Assembly (NCBI GenBank): GCA_015680685.1
Contig: MNCI01009599.1
Coordinates: 31,910-95,909, forward strand
Origin: Gnetum montanum
Taxonomy: Eukaryota; Streptophyta; Gnetopsida; Gnetales; Gnetaceae
Reading direction: 5' to 3'
Length of the DNA stretch: 64,000 nucleotides
Shown in pieces: positions 56,799 to 64,000 of this stretch; position 1 is the stretch's first letter, and each line of letters starts with the position of its first letter. The position numbers and the translations under genes are program-made. A model generated the notes under the pieces. It saw only the letters and a list, made by a program, of their open reading frames with translations, did no database searches and was not told the origin of the DNA.

Positions 56799-57473
56799 TG
56801 ATGAGTGGTGAGGTACCCTTACACTCAACCATACAAATACGAGCGTTCTCACGCATGATTCGGTCAAACTCTGCAGACGGACTAGTTGTGGCACCTAGAT
56901 AGTTATCCTTAGGTCACAGTTCGCTGTCTTCCCACCTGGACTAGTATTATATTTGTCACGTATGGTTTAGTCCAGAGTGAGGTGTATGATGTGTTCTTAA
57001 TTCTAATGCTACTCCTGAAGGCAGTGGAAAATAATATTAACTAAGTTAAGCTAGGAGGAAAAGGGTAAGAAAATATAATCTAGCCTAAGTGCGACGAGCA
57101 ACCGATTCCTTGATCAACCGTACACATCTTGGACTTCGTGCATGACTNAAATAAACAAACAAATAAACAGAGTGAATGCTGCAATGATGAAGTAATCTTG
57201 ATCTTTATTGCCGGTCATGTGCATGTCCAAGTATGTCACACTCGAATAAAGAATGCCATACAATTACATTCACCACACTACAAGCAGACACGAAAAAATA
57301 ATCTAAGTCTGGAGGGAGCACAGTGCTAGAGTCTAGCTACAATTTAAACTATCTCTGTTAAACAAGGGAGAGCCACGTCTTATTTATAGATATTGCAATA
57401 GACTGCGATATCGCGTACGTGATATCGTAGGGAAGACGCGATATTGTGGCCTATGAGATATCACGTCTTATCA
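56799..57473 (-). repeat. Element D 3' LTR with a gap base
   Basis: TGATGAG at 56799 to CTTATCA at 57473, preceded in element orientation by a PPT-like GTCGTGGGGGTA. The U3 carries GCGATATCGCGTACGTGATATC and further units at 57404-57465; the TATA box is the complement of about 57380-57389. An N at 57148 replaces roughly 200 bp present in the other LTRs. Confidence 0.8.
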
Positions 57474-57641
57474 TACCCCCACGACTGAATAAAAACTCGT
57501 CCTCAAGTTACAAAGAGAACAAGATCCATTGATTACACAGTGGATAGGTATGGGATTATTAATTGGAAAAAGAAATGAAATAATGCCGCAGTGTGGGAAG
57601 ACGCAACACAGAAAAATATTACAACTACAAAAATGTGGAAC

Positions 57642-60401
57642 TCATGTAGTTCCTGGTGGCGGTGACTCCTCCATGGGCACTTTCCCTTTGTCTTGTGCTC
57701 CCGGCTTTGAAGCTTGATGGTGTTGAAGTATGGCCTGGAGCTTCTCCTCTTTGGTCTGAGGGTCTTGTGCCATCCATGCTAATGTTTCGATGTTTGATGG
57801 AGTCGGCACTTCCCACGGACAGGGTAGTTGCGGGAACATCTGGTTAGCTTTGACGTACCATGCCGCAAACACCCGTCGTTCCTCTTCATAGGCTTTAGCT
57901 TTGTTCTTGTATTCAGCCGTCGAGCCAAGTTGATTGCAACATCTTTCTGTCCTTGGTAGCTTGCTTTTACCATCTCGAGTTCAGAATTTGCAACATCCAA
58001 TTTTTCAACCAACTTCTTGCATTCTACAAATTCTGCCTCATATTTGAGATGGGTGGAAGCTACCTACTGCTCGAGCTCTAACCTTGGGTGCCCTGCTGTT
58101 AACATGGCAAGGTTGGCATATCTAAGGTTTGCCAACTCCATGTATTCTGTCAAGTCTTGGATCTATAGGTCTCGATTTTTAACTTCCGCTTGGTGGGCAA
58201 GAGCGTAAGTGTCCAATATGGCCCCCCAATCAGTGTGTTGAGCACTGATAGTGTTGATTTGAGCTTTGGCCATATGGATCTCCTTCTCCAAGATTTTCTT
58301 GTACATCCCCACCTGATCCTGGAAGTGCTTCTTCAGCTTCTCATGTCGTTTAGCCTCATTCTTCCACGCACTTATCTCAATTGCTGATTTTTGGCGAATA
58401 ACACGTACCTCCTCCACTGAGAGGGTTCGGTTCTCTCTGGCTAAACGGCTTACATCTCGGTTGACCTGAATGAATTGTTCTCGTAGCTGATGAAAGTGTT
58501 CATCGAGAACATTCTTTTATTTCTTTACAGAGGTCAACCGAAGGTTAGCTGCAACCAACTTCTTGTTTTCTCCTTCTAAGGCCTTGAGTGCCTTAAGATG
58601 TGCATGCATTTGCGCCTTTGCTATGGAAGCATCCCAAAAAATTGTCTTCTTTTCTTCTGCCACCTTCTTATTCTCTGAGGTCAATTTGGTTAGTTGCTCT
58701 ATCCTAAAGTTATCCAGCTAGTCTACGGGAACAAACTGCAGGGGATCCCACTATGCTGCTTGTAAGGCTACGAGCTGCTCTTATAATCTCTGCACTTCAG
58801 CTTCAGCATGCTCTGCCCTTACTTTGGATATGACCAGCTTCCCCTTTGTGGAAATGAGGTCTGATTGAATTGCTATTACATCTTGGGGGATGTCAAACAG
58901 GGACATCATTACTTGTCCTATTTGAAGCAATCTGTCAAGTACATCCGCATGTTCCGTAGGAGTCATTGAGGTCCCGGCAAGAGTTTGAGCATCCCGTGCT
59001 CTTGAGAGATTTGTCGGTGGCACAATAGGTACATTGAAAGATTCTTTGATATGATCAATGATCACTTCAGCATCTCTCATGGAATTCTGGTGTTGCATGA
59101 CCACCACAGTGGCCCCTTCACCAGTCTCTAACTGCACTTGAAAAGATGCCGCGTTTCTTGAGATCTATTATGACCATCTGCTTTCCCCTCCTCCTATTTG
59201 AATTGATAATTCACTCCTTGTGCGATCTAATGAAACTGTAGGCTGGTCAGCATCATCAATGACACAGAAGAGGTTTGTGTCATCACGGCTTCCCCAACTG
59301 ACCGTCTCAGCGATGGCCCTAAGATGGCTCATCAACGGTCTGTAATCTTGCAGCAGCGGCAGTTGATCCTGACCTGTGCTAGGCCTTGCTTCTTGTTGTT
59401 GGTTGGGACCTGTGGCTGGAGGTTGACTAGGTCCAACCACATGTTCTTCTTCTTACTCTTCTTGTTCAGGTCTCAGCTCTTTGCCAGTGCTCTTTCTTGG
59501 AGCTGGCACCTTTAACAATTCAGCATAAGAAGCATTCTGGGCTTTTCGAAGGACATCATTGGTGTACCCACAAATACCAGCTTGTTGGCACAATTTTTTA
59601 ATAAGGCAGGGGAAGGGCAGCGCCATCTTCCCTAACTTCCATTCTTCAAATCACCTTAGGATCTCTATCAAATATAAATGGGGTAGGTTAGCATTAACCT
59701 TCCCCATCAACACTGCACATCCTCTGGCCGCATACGTAGATATTCTTTTCAAATCTTTTGTGGGAAAGAGGTGATAGGTTCCAATTTTGAAATAGACTCT
59801 CTCTTCCGTCGTCAGCTCACCAAAAGCTTTATCTTTGCCATAAGCCTTCTCTAACCAATCCTTTCGCACATCAGGATCTGATTGGGTAGATAACTGAGTA
59901 ACATGGGGGCTTGAATTCGGAAGGTTTAACACTTCCAAAATTGCCTGCGTAGAAAATTATACTGTCACACCACAAATGTTAACCATGGTTCCTTGCTCCC
60001 TATTGTGCTAGAATTGGTACGTTTCACCTAAGTACCAGGCACCGCTTTCAGAGAGGACAGGCCATAAGGGAGACCCTTTGTGGTGATCTCTAAGCCTCAG
60101 GAGTGAACTCTGCAAAAGATTCAAAGTTTAGCTCCACAATCATTGTAGCAAATGTGGACTTCTTATGGATAGCCTGAACACATTCTAGGGGCAACGTGAG
60201 CTGTTGTCCTGGTTCAAGCGCAGCAGCAACTCCTCCTTCTGCCTGCCCAGACCGTCCAGTAGGAGGTTCTTCTTGATGGATGCTGAATGATTGCACCTCC
60301 TATTCTGCACATTGTCCTACAGGGCCTTATCTTCCACCTCTCTGAGGTTGTTTTGCTCCACCTTGAATAGGACCCTCCTATTGTGCACGTTTCAGGGCCA
60401 T
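57642..60401 (-). pseudogene. Element D extra ORF
   Basis: ATG at 60401 (MALKRAQ, then TAG) to the stop at 57642, 2760 nt. The N-terminal part has FATMIVELNFESFAEFTPEA. The domain resembling 'putative plant transposon protein' (59938-59540) reads FGELTTEERVYFKIGTYHLF, PTKDLKRISTYAARG, VLMGKVNANLPHLYLIEILR, LPFPCLIKKLCQQAGI. Downstream are a Pro/Gln-rich linker (59440-59168), ATVVVMQHQNSMRDAE, and long Glu/Lys/Gln/Ala-rich helices that suggest coiled coil (58417-58163). It ends PWEVPTPSNIETLAW...PMEESPPPGTT. There are two frameshifts (about 60000 and 57890) and several TAG codons at likely Gln/Trp positions. Confidence 0.65.
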
Positions 60402-60870
60402 TCTGCAATCACATGGGCCAAGCATTAGTAAGGTTATTTTTAAAGTCAAGTTATACCTTACTGCTTAACTTAATTAAAGATCTTATGTTCTAATGTATGA
60501 TCATGCCTGAAAATTATAATAATGGGTCTTGTGACTTAGGTGGTTTCCATTTTTAATCTCCCGGTGTACCTAAGGTCATATGATTTTTGGCACAATTATT
60601 CTAAGTGTTAAGTTAATTACCTTAATTGATGTCCTTTGGGCGACGATAAATTTCAAAAAATTTAGGCACTTTTCGGTAAGTTTCTCTCCCCCACGACTAA
60701 ACTGAACACTCCGGGCTCAAGTAGGTTCAAACAGAATTAAAATCGGAGCACCAGTGAACGAGATATGAGTGAAAAAGCAAGGGTCACACAATTGCAAGTC
60801 GCAGAGAAAAATTTCAAAAACTCCCCCTGCGTAAATGGAAAAATAATGCTAAGTGTTGCGGTGGGGGTTT

Positions 60871-60965
60871 GCTATTTATAGGAAAATAGGATGTGATATT
60901 GCGTATGATGCATCGTGTACGCGATATCACATGGGACGCGATATCGCGTACACGATATCTCGGCC
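60871..60965 (-). promoter_or_regulatory. Element D internal palindromic module and TATA box
   Basis: GATATC-centred units (GTGATATTGCGTATGATGC, GTACGCGATATCAC, GACGCGATATCGCGTACACG) at 60892-60962. In element orientation they are followed by TATA box CTATAAATAGC (60881-60871), 0.47 kb before the extra-ORF ATG. This is nearly the same array-to-TATA layout as the solo LTR U3. Confidence 0.7.
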
Positions 60966-60969
60966 GTAC

Positions 60970-62340
60970 TAATGTGAGACGCATGAAAATATCAAATTTT
61001 TAATGATTTTTATTGAAATTAATGTTGAAAATTGAGGACATTAGCAAGTAGGAAGATATCCTAGGGTAATTTCATTGATTCGAGAGGCACTCCTAATGAT
61101 AATGATGTGAATTTTAGCAATAAAAATATTGGCGGTTACGAAAAAAAGGGAATGTAATGGTACATTGGAACGTTAAAATTTAGAGGGATAATAATAGAGA
61201 AAGAAAATTATGAAAAATTAAGCTGAGGGAAAGAAATGGTGTGTGTAAGTTATGTCCTAAGTGAAGATTACAAAAAAAAAAATTACATAAGTGGGTCCTC
61301 CCCAAAGCAGGTTTTAACCTATAATGCCCTTGTGTAACCACACTTAAAGTGTCCGTGGGCACTAGAAGGGTTAAATGTAATCTACACTAATTCCACAAAA
61401 CACACACATGTAAATATCACTGGAATGAGATAAACATTCTATGTTAAATGGAACACAAGCTACAATTACATGAACAGTGAGATGAGATGAAGTGTAGAAA
61501 GGGATCGGAGAGATTGGGACATGAGGTAACTAGCTTAGGGCACAGTGAATCCTGCGTGTAAAGCATGATTAATGTGTCATTAACCCATCGTTCCAAGATC
61601 AGGACCAAGTCCATTCCTCTAATCAATGACATCACATTGTTTCATGCCATGATGAATGACTATGAGAGTACCATGCAACAAGGCGTATGATCACTTGGCA
61701 TTTTGTTCAAGGGAGGAGTGATTTTTGTTTTGTAGAACTTTCCTTTTTGATTTTCTTTTTCTCTCTTTTTTTTTTCACTTTACTAAAACTAGAGAAGCTG
61801 TCAACCTTCAGGCATGGGTGCATGTCTTTCCAGTGGAACCCCCTAGAACAGCGTTTGATTTTTGAGTGCCCTTTTTGATTACTCTTACTCCCATTTTCAT
61901 TAGATCTACAAGGATCTTAGTACAACCACATTGCATGATAACTCTCATAAAGGCTACCAAAGAGAATCCACAAATCCCCTTGGTGTCACACCCTAATAAT
62001 TCCCTCTTGGTCCATCCTTCTTCATTCTAGGTACAAAGAACACAAAATTAATTTGAAGTTTTAGAAATTTCAAGAATATCACTGTACCCTTGAATAGAAC
62101 CTCTTATTTGTAGAGTGGATGAGTGGGTGTAATGGGCTCACTATTCCAAATAATTGATTACTCGTGACTTAATAACATAAAACACATCTCAACCAACGAT
62201 CCACATGAGTGTTTTATTCATAGACGAGATTACTTACAAAAAACGTAAAAAGAAAAAAACACAAAAAGATAAAACAAAAAGTTGAAAAATGAAAAACTGG
62301 AAAACAAAAAGTTAAAAAATTAAAGAAAATGAAAAATATT
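60970..62340 (-). other. Element D spacer between gag and extra ORF
   Basis: Collinear with B 44260-45600 over its length, including the left junction AAAAATATTTATTAAT...GCTTGT next to gag. No domain found in any frame. Confidence 0.65.
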
Positions 62341-62355
62341 TATTAATCCTGCTTG

Positions 62356-64000
62356 TTATTTAGAATGGGGGATATCCCCCATAACTAAGTGGTTGAGCAT
62401 GGTAAGGATTAATAAATAGATGATGTGGATCCTTGCATGTTGGAAATATTGGAATGGGTCCATACTTATCCCATTGGGGTTCACACACTTGATTATAATA
62501 AGCATAGTGGGGCACTTTATGTGATGTAGTTCCCGAATAACGAGTTGACCCACTATGATGTTTGGGACCATTAGATGGTATGCAAGGATTAGAATGATGC
62601 CTCCCATGGTTGTGTTCATTGGGCCGTATGGTTGTTGGAGTGTTTGATGGTGGCCTTGATGAAGTTACATGAGGCATTGGGTTCGAAGATAAGGGTGCAC
62701 CACAGTGTGGGACTTGTGCGGAGTTGTAGGATGCAGTGGCCTTGGAATTGTATTGTCCCTTCTTATGGCTGTGTTTAAAAGAAAGGACGCCTTTAATGTT
62801 GAGGAGGATTTTCATTGCTGTTGATAGTAGTAGCACAAGTGTTGTTCGTGGGTTGTTGATGTGGCACAAACATCTTAGGAATAATTGGTGGCATTGTGAA
62901 AGGAGGGAAAGGATGAGAATGCTAGAAATTAGGAGGAGTATAAGATGCATAAGGTGGCAGTTGTGTTGGAGGTATGGGTTGATAGTATTGTCGAGAGTAG
63001 TATTGTGATGAGATAGAGTATGTTGGCCTAGTTGGATAAACAGGATGTTGAACTTGATAAGAAGGGTGCCTCCAGTCTAAGGGTGGATTCCCCCATGATT
63101 GGGATTGTTGCCACTGTGGTCGAACACAGTATCTCTGTACGAACTTTGGATGTAACGTGTTTCCCCAATGCTCATGTAATGTAACAATATTGGGCATTGG
63201 CCTTTGGGGTGATCGTATAGGCATATGTTGCATTCATATGTATGATTGGAAGTCAAGCACTTATTCCCTTCATTATTTCTTTCTGAATATCTAATTTTTC
63301 ATCCTACTTCTTGGGTTGTCAAAACTCTATCTCCAATGTTGTTGATATATTCTCCACACTTTCGATTCATCCAGTACAACATCTTATTGATTTTTGCCTC
63401 AGCTTCTTCTAATGATTTTTGTATTGGCAAAGATGATGTTTCCACCTTGAGATTAGTTGATTTCTCCTTTTTATGATCATGGACCTTTGTTAAGTTGAGA
63501 TTTTGGTCCCGTTGATGTTTTTCAACACTCTCCCATCGAGTGATTTCTCCTTCTTCTTTTGCTACCCATTTAATAAGCTCTTGGATTTGATGGGTTTGTA
63601 GTTCATATAATTGACCTTGGGCATACGTTCCTAAGGTCTCTCTTGTTTTATTACGTAGCCCATCAATGATGTGGTACATTAGCCTTTCCTCAGAAAACCC
63701 ATGGCCTGGATAGTTGTTTAACAGTGCATAATATCTTTCTAAGGCCATGTCCAAGGGTTCATGTTATGCTTGTTTCCATCCTTGGATTTGTTTCCTCAAG
63801 GCTGACACTCTTGCGTAGGTTTGATATTTTTCATTAAAGACTTCTACCATTGTTGACCACCGTCGTATTGAATTTGGTTTTAACGATCTATACCATACTT
63901 TTGCTTGGTCAACGAGTGTCATGGGAAAGAGCTTAATTTTTTGCCAACCATTATCAATGTTATTCCATGTGCAGGCATCGTAGAAGGCTTGTAAATGTTG
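62356..64000 (-). pseudogene. Element D gag, 5' part outside the window
   Basis: The capsid-like domain at the right edge (64000-63754) includes HLQAFYDAC and KVWYRSLKPNSIRRW-type frames. Then RYYALLNNYPGHGFSEERLM and LRNKTRETLGTYAQGQLYEL (63754-63299), an acidic helix, and a knuckle CNICLYDHPKGQC (63232-63194). A Pro/Tyr/Gln-rich tail follows (63233-62360). One stop at TAA/TAG-type codons between WKQA and HEPLD. Knuckle spacing is C-x2-C-x3-H-x4-C, as in B. Confidence 0.75.

Larger units (their letters stand above)
56799..64000 (-). mobile_element. Gypsy element D: pol-less derivative, runs off the right edge
   Basis: The 3' LTR is at 56799-57473, then extra ORF (57642-60401), internal promoter module, spacer and gag (62356-64000). 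Same order as B, no pol. Its 5' LTR, primer site and right target duplication are outside the window; the left candidate duplication is CAAAG (56794-56798). It cuts element E. Confidence 0.8.

Overview
The window is plant nuclear DNA from a large, repeat-rich genome. Two host genes lie at the left, both on the minus strand, and about 40 kb of nested, decayed retrotransposons fill the right. A gymnosperm or another giant-genome seed plant is my inference, from the roughly 14.5-kb transposon-filled intron, old L1-type LINEs, Athila-like Ty3/gypsy elements and heavy C-to-T/G-to-A decay. Nothing in the sequence names the species.

Left region (1-21.9 kb). At 335-1105 is the extracellular exon of an LRK10L/WAK-type receptor kinase; its kinase exons are not in the window. 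A WD40-repeat gene resembling plant WDR25-like proteins spans 2854-21835 in four exons: 21835-21517, 18520-18364, 3815-3328 and about 3240-2854. Exon phases agree across the two large introns. Intron 1 holds a diverged tandem repeat of about 180 bp. Intron 2 (about 14.5 kb) holds LTR-element fragments, LINE ORF1 remnants, a tRNA-derived SINE and several tandem repeats. The gene carries an apparent frameshift, an in-frame TGA and a missing splice acceptor, so this copy is probably a pseudogene.

Right region (about 22-57 kb) is a nest that can be dated by insertion order. An old minus-strand L1-type LINE runs from about 53.5 kb down to about 23.5 kb. It was split by (i) a plus-strand LINE at 25078-26228 (15-bp target duplication), (ii) Ty3/gypsy element A at 26442-39079 (duplication ATTTA), and (iii) a deleted Ty1/copia element at 39670-52056 (duplication GCTTT). 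The copia element was in turn split by gypsy element B at 39992-48949 (duplication GATAG) and by a solo gypsy LTR at 49803-50874 (duplication CCAAC). A non-coding LTR element (E, 53.5-56.8 kb) is cut by gypsy element D, which runs off the right edge.

Elements A, B and D form one system. A carries gag, protease, RT/RNase H, integrase, a non-coding spacer, a large extra ORF and an LTR. B and D carry gag and the extra ORF but no pol, and share the same gag-spacer junction, so they look like a non-autonomous subfamily. The extra ORF (about 920-950 codons) has a domain resembling the 'putative plant transposon protein' family plus long coiled-coil segments. About 0.44-0.56 kb upstream of its ATG lies a short palindromic array, in B and D followed by a TATA box, that copies the array upstream of the TATA box in the LTR. 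The array type differs between A (GGGGCCCC-centred) and B/D (GATATC-centred), and in each case the internal array matches the element's own type of LTR. This paired LTR/internal promoter arrangement is the most interesting signal in the window.
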